From contig CP103416.1 of assembly GCA_024802545.1 (NCBI GenBank), forward strand, positions 2,852,001-2,916,000: a stretch of 64,000 bases of DNA. The letters are read 5' to 3'. Under the pieces are notes generated by a model that was not told the DNA's origin, made no database searches, and saw only the letters and a list, made by a program, of their open reading frames with translations. Position 1 is the stretch's first letter. Every line of letters begins with the position of its first letter. The position numbers and the translations under genes were made by a program. Source of the DNA: SAR92 clade bacterium H455 (GTDB lineage Bacteria > Pseudomonadota > Gammaproteobacteria > Pseudomonadales > Porticoccaceae). Below, piece after piece: positions 8,038 to 16,047 of the stretch.

Positions 8038-8652
8038 TTAGAAGTCCACGCCTTTGCGAGCCATAATGCCAGAGTTGTAGGCATGCTTGATCTCTTTGAT
8101 TTCAGAGACAGTATCCGCCCAATCTGAGAGCGCAGAACCACCACCACGACCGGTCACTACTACTGACTGATTATCGGGGCGATTTTGCAACGCAGCCATA
8201 ATCTGCTCTTCTTCAAGATACTTAAAGCTCAGCATATAGGTAAGCTCATCCAGCACCACCAAATGGTAGCTGTCGTCGGCAAGCATTTTTTCAGCTATAG
8301 CCCAGCTGGTTTTGGCCGCGGCAATATCACCGGAACGATCCTGAGTGTCCCAGGTAAAACCGGTACCCATCTGATGGAAAGTCACCTGAGGGCACTGATC
8401 GCGAACATAGAGCTCTTCACCGGACAGCTGCTCACCCTTAATAAACTGCACCACACCCACCTTGTAGCCATAACCCAGGGCGCGCATCACCATGCCAAAG
8501 GCAGAGCTGGATTTACCCTTGCCATTGCCGGTGAGTAAAATCGACACACCGCGCTCCGTGTTGGCAGCGGCAATTGAGGCGTCGACATTGTCTTTTAGCT
8601 TCTCCATCTTCTTCTGGTGAGACTGCTGCTTTTTATCCTGATTATCTGTCAT
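8038..8652 (-). CDS. cobO: Cob(I)yrinic acid a,c-diamide adenosyltransferase (CobO/BtuR)
   Basis: A 204-residue CobA/CobO/BtuR-type ATP:corrinoid adenosyltransferase, which attaches the 5'-deoxyadenosyl group of ATP to cob(I)alamin or its precursors in the cytoplasm. The P-loop ILLTGNGKGKSSSAFGM is near residues 39-55; family segments MRALGYGYKVGVVQFIKG and VVLDELTYML (Walker B-like) follow. The first 35 residues are a charged helix usual in this family. In an import operon it acts in salvage: imported cobalamin is converted to adenosylcobalamin. It abuts btuC. Confidence 0.95.
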   Translation of the reverse strand: MTDNQDKKQQSHQKKMEKLKDNVDASIAAANTERGVSILLTGNGKGKSSSAFGMVMRALGYGYKVGVVQFIKGEQLSGEELYVRDQCPQVTFHQMGTGFTWDTQDRSGDIAAAKTSWAIAEKMLADDSYHLVVLDELTYMLSFKYLEEEQIMAALQNRPDNQSVVVTGRGGGSALSDWADTVSEIKEIKHAYNSGIMARKGVDF

Positions 8653-8671
8653 GGTATTTTTAACTCTTTAA

Positions 8672-9589
8672 CTAAATTTGCTTTAACGCCGCCGGCATAC
8701 CTGCAGGCAGCGGATGGATTGTAGGGTGTAAGGCGTTGGCCATAATTTCTAAGGCATCCACCAGGCGTGGTCCGGGACGGCTAAAGTAAGCATTGCCATC
8801 AACCAGGTAGACCTGAGTGCCACTGCGTTGCTGTAATTCGGCGAAGCCCTCTGTTTTTAAGAACAGCTCCACATCTTGCATTGAGCGCTGAACATTAAAT
8901 CCGCACAGGGCAATAAAAATAATATCGGGTTCTGCATCAATCAGATCCTGCCACTCGCGACGCTGAGACGGCTCGCGCTTATCGCCAAAAACTGGAATGC
9001 CACCAGCCAGATCAATAATTTCTGGGCTCCAGTGACCACCATCAAATAACGGATCGAGCCAGTCTAACAGAGCCACTCGGGGTTTGAAGGACAAAGGAAT
9101 AGTCTCGGAGCGCCCAGCCACTTCATCTATACGCCCACGGAGCTCGGCAGCATAGCTTTTACCCTGCTCTAGCCTATTGGCCGCCTCAGCCAACAGAGTC
9201 ACAGTCTCGAGAACATCGTCGAGACAGATCGGCTCAAGATTGATCACCTGGGGATTCCCCGGCAAGCTGCCAATAGCTTTGGCCACATCGTTCCCGGACA
9301 CCGCGCAAACATCGCAGAGGGCCTGGGTAACAATCAAATCCGGAGCCAGATCTATCAATGTTTCCATAATCAGATCGTAGAGCGCCTGATCATTTTTTAA
9401 CTGGTCGGTAACCAGCCTGTCGATTTCATCGCTGCTCAGTCCTTCGGGAATCCTTGAGCTAGTAAGAATCGGCAGACCCACCACAGAAGGGGGATAGTCA
9501 CATTCGTGAGAGACACCGACCAGCTGCTCCCGCAGACCTAGGCCGCAGACCAGTTCGGTAGCACTGGGCAGTAACGAGACTATTTTCAC
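8672..9589 (-). CDS. Signal-less BtuF-like cobalamin-binding protein
   Basis: A 305-residue protein of the same fold class as BtuF (PF01497). It begins directly with the mature fold, MKIVSLLPSATELVCGLG, and shows no signal peptide or lipobox, so by sequence it should stay in the cytoplasm. The motif VTQALCDVCAVSG (about residue 115-127) carries two cysteines that are absent from the operon's classical BtuF. The segment CDYPP after VGVSHE is typical of this subgroup. The start overlaps the stop of the DUF71 gene by four bases (ATGA), fixing the start codon and implying translational coupling. Possible roles are cytoplasmic corrinoid binding or supplying substrate to the DUF71 enzyme; both are inference. 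Confidence 0.83.
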   Translation of the reverse strand: MKIVSLLPSATELVCGLGLREQLVGVSHECDYPPSVVGLPILTSSRIPEGLSSDEIDRLVTDQLKNDQALYDLIMETLIDLAPDLIVTQALCDVCAVSGNDVAKAIGSLPGNPQVINLEPICLDDVLETVTLLAEAANRLEQGKSYAAELRGRIDEVAGRSETIPLSFKPRVALLDWLDPLFDGGHWSPEIIDLAGGIPVFGDKREPSQRREWQDLIDAEPDIIFIALCGFNVQRSMQDVELFLKTEGFAELQQRSGTQVYLVDGNAYFSRPGPRLVDALEIMANALHPTIHPLPAGMPAALKQI

Positions 9590-10284
9590 GGGCCTTCCTC
9601 CAAAAGCAAATCAGCATAGACAAAGCCGTCGCGCTTAACCACCTCACCGCCAACCACGGCAATGGGCTTGCTAAACATAGGGCCATCCCAGGCGAAGGTG
9701 TGGAACTCGCCATTCTCACCGCAGGGGTCAACATTTTTTGCCAAGTTCTCAAGTAATTGAGTGGAGAATTGAGCGCCGGCAAAATGCTCGGGCATCACCC
9801 GTGGATCAAGGCAGGTAATCGCTGCTTTAAGGCCCCCTGCAATCATCTGTCGTGCAAGCTGATCAGTGGGAATTTGCCACAGGGGAAACAGCAATTCTAG
9901 GCCAGTGCCCCGCATCTTCGACTCGCGATAGTTGCGAATATCTTCCAAATAGAGATCACCAAAGGCCACGGCATCTATTTGCAACTGAATTCGGGCATTG
10001 TCCAGGGCAGCGCCCATAAGGCTTTCATAGTCCTCATTGGAACAGGGCCAGGGCAGTGGGATTTCAATCAGGGGCAATCCTGCAGCCTCTGCCTGTAAGC
10101 GCAGCAACTGTTGGCGCACGCCGTGGATCGCTGAGCGATTAAACTCCCCGTTAAAGGTGGTGAGCAAGCCCACCACCTCAACCGTTGGATCCCGCTGCAA
10201 TTGATACAGAGTCCAAGCCGAGTCTTTGCCACTGCTCCATGACAGCAGCACGCGCTTGATCCCTGTAGAGGCTGAAAGAGTCAT
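9586..10284 (-). CDS. DUF71 (COG2102) ATP-binding protein, B12-associated group
   Basis: A 232-residue protein of the adenine nucleotide alpha-hydrolase superfamily with the PP-loop LLSWSSGKDSAWTLYQL at residues 13-29. The family includes eukaryotic diphthamide synthetase (diphthine-ammonia ligase). Bacteria lack diphthamide, and a comparative-genomics study of DUF71/COG2102 proposed a role for one bacterial subgroup in B12 salvage. Other family marks are AFGDLYLEDIRNYRESKM (about 107-124) and GLELLFPLW. Its place between btuB and the BtuF paralogue, in a riboswitch-led operon, fits that B12 subgroup. An amide-bond-forming reaction on a corrinoid is plausible but unproven. Confidence 0.82.
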   Translation of the reverse strand: MTLSASTGIKRVLLSWSSGKDSAWTLYQLQRDPTVEVVGLLTTFNGEFNRSAIHGVRQQLLRLQAEAAGLPLIEIPLPWPCSNEDYESLMGAALDNARIQLQIDAVAFGDLYLEDIRNYRESKMRGTGLELLFPLWQIPTDQLARQMIAGGLKAAITCLDPRVMPEHFAGAQFSTQLLENLAKNVDPCGENGEFHTFAWDGPMFSKPIAVVGGEVVKRDGFVYADLLLEEGP

Positions 10285-12216
10285 TTATAAACTAAAGCGC
10301 AGACCGAGACTGGCGCCGAATCCCAGAGTTTGATAGCTAAAGACTTCCTCATAGGCTTCATCAAACAGGTTATCTAAACGGAGATAGACAACGAGCTTTT
10401 CAGTAGCACTGAAGTTAGCGTTAAGATTGACCAAGGTATAACTGTCTAAAGCCACAATATTGGGGAATACCACATCAGTTTGAGATCCATTGTGCTGCAC
10501 ATTGGCATTAATTTGCAGACTGTCCATTGCCTGCCAAGCCAAGTTTAAACTCGCCATATGGCGGGCACGACGGACTTCATCGATATAGGCATGCTCTTCC
10601 TCATCCCACTCAACAGAATCGGTGTAGGTGTATGCAGCATTTAAAGAAAGACTGTTACTCATAGTTCCAATAGCAGTCAACTCAATACCCTGGCGCTGAC
10701 TCTTGCCGTTTTTATTAGTAGAGGTGAACCCAAATGTCACTGGATCGACAGCAGAGCCATTAATTTCATTTTTAAGCTCAGTGTCAAATAGTGTCGCGGA
10801 TAAAGTCAGACTGTTATCAAACAGCATCTGATCAACACCCAGCTCCCAGCTAGTCAACTCTTCAGGTTTTAAGTCGGGGTTGCCAATAAAGTTCGTATAG
10901 AAACCAAAGCGCTCAGTAAAAGTCGGATTCTTAATCGCGGTGCCATAGGCGCTGCGCAGACGAGTGCCGTCATTGAGCTGATAAACTGCTTCAACTCTAA
11001 AGGTATTGGCACTATCAAACTCCGAGTTATCGTCATAACGTGAACTGGCTGCAAGGCTCAGGCTATCGGAAATATCGCTGCGGTATTCAATCGCAATACT
11101 GTCAGTGTTGCGCTCGCGATCTTGATTGGGGTCATAGATCCCATAAACCCCATAGTCATCAATTGTCCCACGCTGCTGGAAATCTTCCTCTTCACGCTCG
11201 GCAAGCACTGAGACACGCTGTGTCGATCCATCCCAAAAAACTGAACCAATATACTGATACTGATCTTTGCTTGATGAAGTGGAAGTGCCCAACACACCAG
11301 CATCGAAGGCTTCGTTATCGTTGTTTGATTGGGCGATCACCAACTTGTGTTGGAAGCGGCCATCGGCAGAGACATAGTCGCCCTGAACACGCATAGTGCT
11401 ATTGCGGAATTCAGAGACCTTATCCTGGTCGTCAACCAAGCCGTCGAAGTCATTGTCACCATCAAACTCATTCATACCGTCAGACTGACGTGCGGCAAAG
11501 GAAAGTCGCAACTCATCGCTAACCGTCCAACCAGCATTAAGGTTTACGTTGGTATTTTGGTAGCCGTCTTTTTCACTGCCAGTGCGGGAAATATTCTCTC
11601 CCTCAGTTTCAATATGGTTAACCCCTAGGCGAGCATCAAAGTCGCCCTGCTTGCTGCCAACACTGAAGCCACTGTTGCTAGTCCCAAAGCTGCCGGCCTC
11701 AGTAAAGAGGTTGGCACTCAGAGGCTGATCGGCACGGCGAGTAATAATATTCACCACACCGGCCATAGCGTCGCTGCCGCGCATAGCACTCTGCGGCCCG
11801 CGAATCACTTCGATGCGCTCAATATCAGCGGCACTCAACGTACCCCAATTGAGCTCATCACTCTGAGATGGATCATTGGCTTCCACCCCATCGATCAGTA
11901 CTAACAAATGGTTAGCTTCGGCACCACGAACACGGATCTGAGTCGCCGAACCCTGAACACCACTGCGGCTCACAGCCATTCCTGGCACATCTCGCAACAG
12001 ATCACTTACGCTTAGCGCAGCACGATTTTTAAGCTGCTCGCTGTCAATCACAGTGATCGCATTAGCGGAGCGCGAGGCGGCAATGGGTAGCAGAGACGCG
12101 CTGACCAGCACTTCTTCAATTTCGCTTTGTTGCAGGGTTTGCCCTTGGGCAGAAAAAGGTAATACAGATAGCAGCGATGCAGTAACAGCTGTCGCCATAG
12201 AGCGGATATTTTTCAT
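10285..12216 (-). CDS. btuB: TonB-dependent vitamin B12 receptor BtuB
   Basis: A 643-residue outer-membrane receptor with a signal peptide (MKNIRSMATAVTASLLSVL..., cleaved near SAQG), a TonB box-like EEVLVSAS, a plug domain (about residues 50-160, with VLIDGVEANDPS and IERIEVIRGPQSAMRGSDAM) and a 22-strand barrel ending in the aromatic-terminated LGFGASLGLRFSL. A calcium-type acidic run (DGDNDFDGLVDDQDK) lies in an outer loop, reminiscent of the calcium-binding loops of E. coli BtuB. The ATG at 12216 is preferred over the in-frame GTG at 12234, because AAGAG sits nine bases upstream of the ATG. The riboswitch in its leader fixes the substrate as a corrinoid. Confidence 0.94.
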   Translation of the reverse strand: MKNIRSMATAVTASLLSVLPFSAQGQTLQQSEIEEVLVSASLLPIAASRSANAITVIDSEQLKNRAALSVSDLLRDVPGMAVSRSGVQGSATQIRVRGAEANHLLVLIDGVEANDPSQSDELNWGTLSAADIERIEVIRGPQSAMRGSDAMAGVVNIITRRADQPLSANLFTEAGSFGTSNSGFSVGSKQGDFDARLGVNHIETEGENISRTGSEKDGYQNTNVNLNAGWTVSDELRLSFAARQSDGMNEFDGDNDFDGLVDDQDKVSEFRNSTMRVQGDYVSADGRFQHKLVIAQSNNDNEAFDAGVLGTSTSSSKDQYQYIGSVFWDGSTQRVSVLAEREEEDFQQRGTIDDYGVYGIYDPNQDRERNTDSIAIEYRSDISDSLSLAASSRYDDNSEFDSANTFRVEAVYQLNDGTRLRSAYGTAIKNPTFTERFGFYTNFIGNPDLKPEELTSWELGVDQMLFDNSLTLSATLFDTELKNEINGSAVDPVTFGFTSTNKNGKSQRQGIELTAIGTMSNSLSLNAAYTYTDSVEWDEEEHAYIDEVRRARHMASLNLAWQAMDSLQINANVQHNGSQTDVVFPNIVALDSYTLVNLNANFSATEKLVVYLRLDNLFDEAYEEVFSYQTLGFGASLGLRFSL

Positions 12217-12282
12217 TTTTGGATTCTCTTGCACTCACACCCGAGTGACTGAAAGTTAATTTACGGGGGCGTGCAAGAAAAC

Positions 12283-12297
12283 TGACAGAGACTGTCA
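12283..12297 (-). terminator. Hairpin between riboswitch and btuB, possible expression platform
   Basis: Read on the minus strand, TGACAG-TCT-CTGTCA is a 6-bp stem with a 3-base loop followed by GTTTTCTT. It lies about 35 bases after the aptamer and 65 bases before the btuB ATG. It could be a weak intrinsic terminator controlled by the riboswitch. A second small hairpin (CCGC/GCGG) lies just before it. No alternative pairing with the aptamer was tested. Confidence 0.45.
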
Positions 12298-12329
12298 ATC
12301 AGCACAAGACCGCACCCCGCGGTTTGTCT

Positions 12330-12530
12330 GCGTTGCGATAGGCCGGTCTCCGGACTCATAAGTGAGCAGCGAGATACTACTTATAGATCGCTGTTCTGCT
12401 TAGTAACCTTCCCATGCTAAAAAACACACAGTGGCATCACTACTAAACATTCTTATTTACCGTTGCGGGGGCAGTGTTGGGATAGCTCCAAAGACCAAAC
12501 CGTGCCGGAGCGCACCAACTTCCCTTTTAA
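12330..12530 (-). promoter_or_regulatory. Cobalamin riboswitch controlling the B12 salvage operon
   Basis: The btuB leader, on the minus strand, carries the conserved cobalamin-aptamer blocks in order: GCCCCCGCAACGGTAA (12457-12472), GCCACTG (12429-12435), GGGAAGGT (12406-12413) and the B12 box AGTCCGGAGACCGGCC (about 12342-12357). The 5' part GGTGC-GCTCC-GGCAC closes the first stem. Adenosylcobalamin binding to such aptamers lowers expression of uptake genes. The rest of the 470-base gap up to 12706 shows no gene. Confidence 0.96.
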
Positions 12531-12706
12531 CTCTTTTCTAACCAAAACCAAAGCTGGTCAAATCTGAGAACCTATTGCAGAAGCAAGAGCCTGCAATCTA
12601 GTCGCTCAGAGAATTGAAGTCAAATTCATTTCCCTGAGATTCGGTATTTATCCTGACGCCTACAACATGTTAATCTGCATCCAATTCAACAGAAGGCGCA
12701 CCAATC

Positions 12707-12991
12707 ATGCTCGCAGTACTGATTAAACGAATCCTAGCTCCCGGAATGGAGAGTACCTACGAAGAGTTTTCACGGAAAATTATTCAGGCCGCCGTGCCGG
12801 CGAGAGGATTTATCTCCAGTAAAGCCTTTAAAGACCTCAATGAACCCAGTATCCGCTACACCTTAATTCAGATGGAATCCCTGGCCGACTGGCAAGCTTG
12901 GAAAGAGTCTTCAGCGCGCAATGACGCCCTGGGACAGATCCAGCCACTGCTGCAGGAACCAGAGATTATTTCCATATTGACCACCGCTTAA
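12707..12991 (+). CDS. Small antibiotic-biosynthesis-monooxygenase (ABM) fold protein
   Basis: A 94-residue protein of the dimeric alpha/beta-barrel (ABM/quinol monooxygenase-like) class. It opens with a beta strand MLAVLIKRIL, then a helix of the form GMESTYEEFSRKI, the strand RGFISSKAF, and an end typical of the family, MESLADWQAWKESSARND. Members cover haem degradation, quinol oxidation and structural roles, so a specific activity cannot be assigned. It lies divergent to the B12 operon leader and starts with ATG after AGAAGG about 11 bases upstream. Confidence 0.72.
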   Translation: MLAVLIKRILAPGMESTYEEFSRKIIQAAVPARGFISSKAFKDLNEPSIRYTLIQMESLADWQAWKESSARNDALGQIQPLLQEPEIISILTTA

Positions 12992-13108
12992 AAGATCAAA
13001 TCGACAGGGTTTTGCGACAAGATGAAAAGTCCTCGGCCTTGTGTGTCAGAAAGCCCTTGGTCTTAGAAAGCCCTTTGCATTGTGTAACAAAAAAATTAGC
13101 AACGCGTT

Positions 13109-14482
13109 TCAGCAAGAAGCCGCTTCCAGCGCCTCAGTCACCTTGCGCACACCAATCACAGTCATCCCCTTAATCGGCTGCTTCGGCACATTGCCCGCTG
13201 GGACAATAGCCCGGGTAAAGCCATGTTTCGCCGCCTCACGGAGTCGCTCCTGACCATTGGCCACCGGACGAATTTCACCGGCCAAGCCAACCTCACCGAA
13301 GACCACCAGATCCTGAGGTAATGTCTTATCGCGAAAGCTTGAGATCACCGCCAGAATCAACGCCAGATCAGCACTGGTCTCAAGCACTTTGACCCCACCC
13401 ACCACATTGACGAAAACATCCTGATCGCCAACCGAAATGCCGCCATGTCTATGCAGTACCGCCAGCAACATGGACAGACGATTTTGATCCAGACCCACAG
13501 TGACCCGACGTGGATTACCCAGATGGCTGTCGTCGACCAGTGCCTGCAATTCAACCAGCAAGGGTCTGGTGCCCTCCCAGATAATCATTACCACGCTCCC
13601 CGACGAAATCTCCTCGGCGCGCTGTAAAAAGATTGCCGAGGGGTTGGGCACTTCCCGCAGGCCTTTGTCGGTCATGGCAAATACACCCAGTTCATTGACC
13701 GCACCAAAGCGGTTTTTATGGCTGCGCAATGTGCGGAAATGATTGTCACTGGAACCCTCGAGCATCAGCGAGCAGTCGATCATATGTTCGAGCACTTTGG
13801 GGCCAGCCAGAGAACCGTCTTTGGTAACATGACCCACCAGAATCAATACTGTGCCACTCTGCTTGGCAAAGCGCACTAGCATGGCAGCACTTTCACGGAC
13901 CTGAGAGACACTGCCGGGCGCCGAGGCGACCTCTTCCATATGCATCACTTGAATCGAATCCACCACCAGAATCTTCGGGCGTTTTTGCTCGGCAATGGCA
14001 CAGACCGTTTCCACTGACGTCTCCGCCATCACCTCCAGCTTATTGGTCGGCAGACCCAGCCGATTGGCGCGCATGGCAATCTGCTGGGGTGACTCCTCAC
14101 CAGTGACATAGAGAGCCGAATGATTTTCCGCTAGCTTGCACAGGGTCTGCAGGAGCACCGTACTCTTGCCCGCCCCCGGCTCACCGCCGAGCAGGACACA
14201 GGAGCCCGGCACCAGACCGCCGCCGAGAACCAGATCCAACTCGCCAGTTCCAGTACTGATACGGGGGACCTCGTCCAGAGCAATATCCGCAAGGGTTTTT
14301 ACCGCACTGTCTACAGCACCGGCAAACCCGGAACGCAGGGTCTTGCCACCGCGAGTGGGGGATCCGAGACGTATTTCCGAGAGGGTATTCCAGGCATGGC
14401 ACTCAGTGCACTGCCCCTGCCATTTGTTGTAGTCAGCGCCGCAGTCATTGCAGACAAAGGCGGATTTAGCTTTGGTGGCCAC
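13109..14482 (-). CDS. radA: DNA repair protein RadA
   Basis: A 457-residue RadA/Sms, the usual length. Domains in order: an N-terminal C4 zinc finger (FVCNDCGADYNKWQGQCTEC, about residues 9-28), a RecA-like ATPase with Walker A GGEPGAGKSTVLLQ (about 98), the RadA-specific KNRFG motif (HKNRFGAVNELGVF, about 255) and a C-terminal Lon-protease-like domain (about 300-457). RadA is a hexameric DnaB-like helicase that extends D-loops in homologous recombination. The gene stands alone and is divergent from the GNAT gene. Confidence 0.97.
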   Translation of the reverse strand: MATKAKSAFVCNDCGADYNKWQGQCTECHAWNTLSEIRLGSPTRGGKTLRSGFAGAVDSAVKTLADIALDEVPRISTGTGELDLVLGGGLVPGSCVLLGGEPGAGKSTVLLQTLCKLAENHSALYVTGEESPQQIAMRANRLGLPTNKLEVMAETSVETVCAIAEQKRPKILVVDSIQVMHMEEVASAPGSVSQVRESAAMLVRFAKQSGTVLILVGHVTKDGSLAGPKVLEHMIDCSLMLEGSSDNHFRTLRSHKNRFGAVNELGVFAMTDKGLREVPNPSAIFLQRAEEISSGSVVMIIWEGTRPLLVELQALVDDSHLGNPRRVTVGLDQNRLSMLLAVLHRHGGISVGDQDVFVNVVGGVKVLETSADLALILAVISSFRDKTLPQDLVVFGEVGLAGEIRPVANGQERLREAAKHGFTRAIVPAGNVPKQPIKGMTVIGVRKVTEALEAASC

Positions 14483-14613
14483 GCAATTTCTCCTTCAAGA
14501 TAGAGCTTATTTAAGCTTATTACTGGGGTTATGTACAGTTATACCGCTATTCTCAATTTGACCTGCGGGGGCTAAGATGCAGACTCCAAAAAAAATAAAA
14601 ATAGCGGACCATC

Positions 14614-15120
14614 ATGCAACCCCCTTCCAACAGCCCTGAATTTAAAATACGTCCAGCAAGCGTCAGCGATTGCTCAACCATTTTGCATTTTATTCGCCTG
14701 CTAGCAGAGTATGAAAAGCTCGCCCACGAAGTAGTCGCCGATGAAGAAAAGCTCGCGGCTACACTGTTTGACGACAGTCCCAGCGCCGAGGTGATTATTG
14801 CCGAGTATCAGGGCAAGCCCGTGGGTTTGGCACTATTTTTCACCAACTACTCAACCTTTCTCGCCCAGCCCGGTATCTATTTGGAAGATCTATTTGTGGA
14901 GACCAGCATGCGCGGCAAAGGCTTTGGCAAAGCACTGCTCACCCATCTGGCCAAGATCGCGGTATCGCGACACTGTGGTCGTTTGGAATGGTCGGTACTC
15001 GACTGGAATCAACCGGCCATCGACTTTTACCAATCCTTGGGCGCAGTGCCCATGGAGGGCTGGACGGTTAACCGCCTGACTGGCGAGGCGCTGCAAAGCG
15101 TCGCCAAGCAAGCCAATTAA
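14614..15120 (+). CDS. GNAT family N-acetyltransferase
   Basis: A 168-residue GNAT acetyltransferase. The acetyl-CoA pyrophosphate-binding loop is MRGKGFGKALLTHLAKIA (about residues 99-116), preceded by the strand YLEDLFVET and followed by LEWSVLDWNQPAIDFYQSLG, which closely resembles the diamine (SAT-like) acetyltransferase subgroup. Substrate is therefore possibly a polyamine or thialysine-like amine, which is inference from that similarity. The halohydrin-dehalogenase-like gene follows after 21 bases on the same strand and may be co-transcribed. Confidence 0.9.
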   Translation: MQPPSNSPEFKIRPASVSDCSTILHFIRLLAEYEKLAHEVVADEEKLAATLFDDSPSAEVIIAEYQGKPVGLALFFTNYSTFLAQPGIYLEDLFVETSMRGKGFGKALLTHLAKIAVSRHCGRLEWSVLDWNQPAIDFYQSLGAVPMEGWTVNRLTGEALQSVAKQAN

Positions 15121-15141
15121 AAGCATTATCGGAGACAGTCA

Positions 15142-15822
15142 ATGAACAGTTCGCAACTTGCCGGCAAGCGTATTCTAGTAACCCAAGCCGATACCTTTAT
15201 GGGGCCGACCCTCTGCGAGGTCTTCGCCGAGATGGGTGCTGAGGTGATAGCGGACAATAATCTGCTTACAGATCCGGCTCTACCTGCCAAGATTATTCAG
15301 CAGGCCGGGCATATAGATGTGCTGGTGATTAATCTGGCGATCCCTGCGCCTTTTACTAAGGGCGAATTGGTGGATGACGCTGAATGGTCGGCAACCTTTA
15401 GTGCGGTAGTCGATCCCATGCCAAGACTCTGCACCGCGGTTCTGCCACAGATGATTGAGCGTCAGGGGGGCAAGATTTTGGTGATGGGCAGCGCCTCAGC
15501 CCTGCGCGGTATGAAGCGGGCATCGACCTATAGCGCTGCACGGGGAGCGCAGCTCGCCTATGTTAAAGCCATGGGTGTGGAGATGGCGCCTCAGGGTATT
15601 CAGATCAATGCCATCGCCCAGAACTTTGTCGATAACCCCACCTATTTTCCCGAAGAGACCAAGGCCAATCCCAAGTTTCAGGAACGGCTTAAAAATGATG
15701 TGCCACTGGGGCGTTTGGTTTCACTGCGTGAGGATGCGTTGTTTGCAGCCTATTTGTGTTCGGATGCGGCGGATTGTTTTGTCGGTCAGGTGTTTCCGGT
15801 GAGTGGGGGTTGGGTGGTTTAG
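15142..15822 (+). CDS. Putative halohydrin dehalogenase (SDR fold)
   Basis: A 226-residue protein with the short-chain dehydrogenase fold but without the hallmarks of an NAD(P)-dependent enzyme. The usual TGxxxGxG is replaced by T14-QADT-F19-M-G21, which is the T-X4-F-X-G halide-pocket motif of halohydrin dehalogenases. The catalytic residues are S117, Y130 and R134 (S-X12-Y-X3-R, in STYSAAR), with Arg in place of the SDR Lys. The segment NPTYFP near residue 160 and the ending GQVFPVSGGW also match the HheC-like pattern as I remember it. These cofactor-free enzymes convert vicinal halohydrins to epoxides and open epoxides with azide, cyanide or nitrite. The natural substrate is unknown, and no haloalkane or epoxide genes are adjacent. 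Confidence 0.85.
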   Translation: MNSSQLAGKRILVTQADTFMGPTLCEVFAEMGAEVIADNNLLTDPALPAKIIQQAGHIDVLVINLAIPAPFTKGELVDDAEWSATFSAVVDPMPRLCTAVLPQMIERQGGKILVMGSASALRGMKRASTYSAARGAQLAYVKAMGVEMAPQGIQINAIAQNFVDNPTYFPEETKANPKFQERLKNDVPLGRLVSLREDALFAAYLCSDAADCFVGQVFPVSGGWVV

Positions 15823-15830
15823 AACACCGC

Positions 15831-15960
15831 CGTAAGGGGTTGAGCGAAGAGCCTACATGGACGCTGCACAGGGATGTGCGAGTGCCGCGAAAGGCATGGA
15901 TGCCGGTAGCGGCCGTATTTACAGCCTGTCCCAACCGCCCCTTCGCTCAACTCAGCAGGC
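15831..15960. repeat. REP-like palindromic element
   Basis: The gap after the dehalogenase-like gene holds an inverted repeat, TTGAGCGAAG (15840-15849) and CTTCGCTCAA (15941-15950), enclosing several small palindromic phrases (GGCATGGATGCC and GCACAGGGATGTGC). Phrases of this type occur as dispersed intergenic repeats in many marine gammaproteobacteria. It may also form a transcript end for the upstream gene. Copy number in the genome cannot be judged from this window. Confidence 0.55.
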
Positions 15961-16047
15961 ACTACCGAACTCATTTAAGGCTAAAAATACCGGTGACAAA
16001 AAAATCTTAACCTCGTCCACGAGTTAGCTTTCTGATAAAGTAATGCG

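Noticed and set aside
15142-15822. Broken or inactive short-chain dehydrogenase
   Set aside because: The missing glycine motif and the Tyr-x3-Arg look like damage in an SDR, but both changes together match the halohydrin dehalogenase signature exactly, so the protein is more likely intact with a different chemistry.
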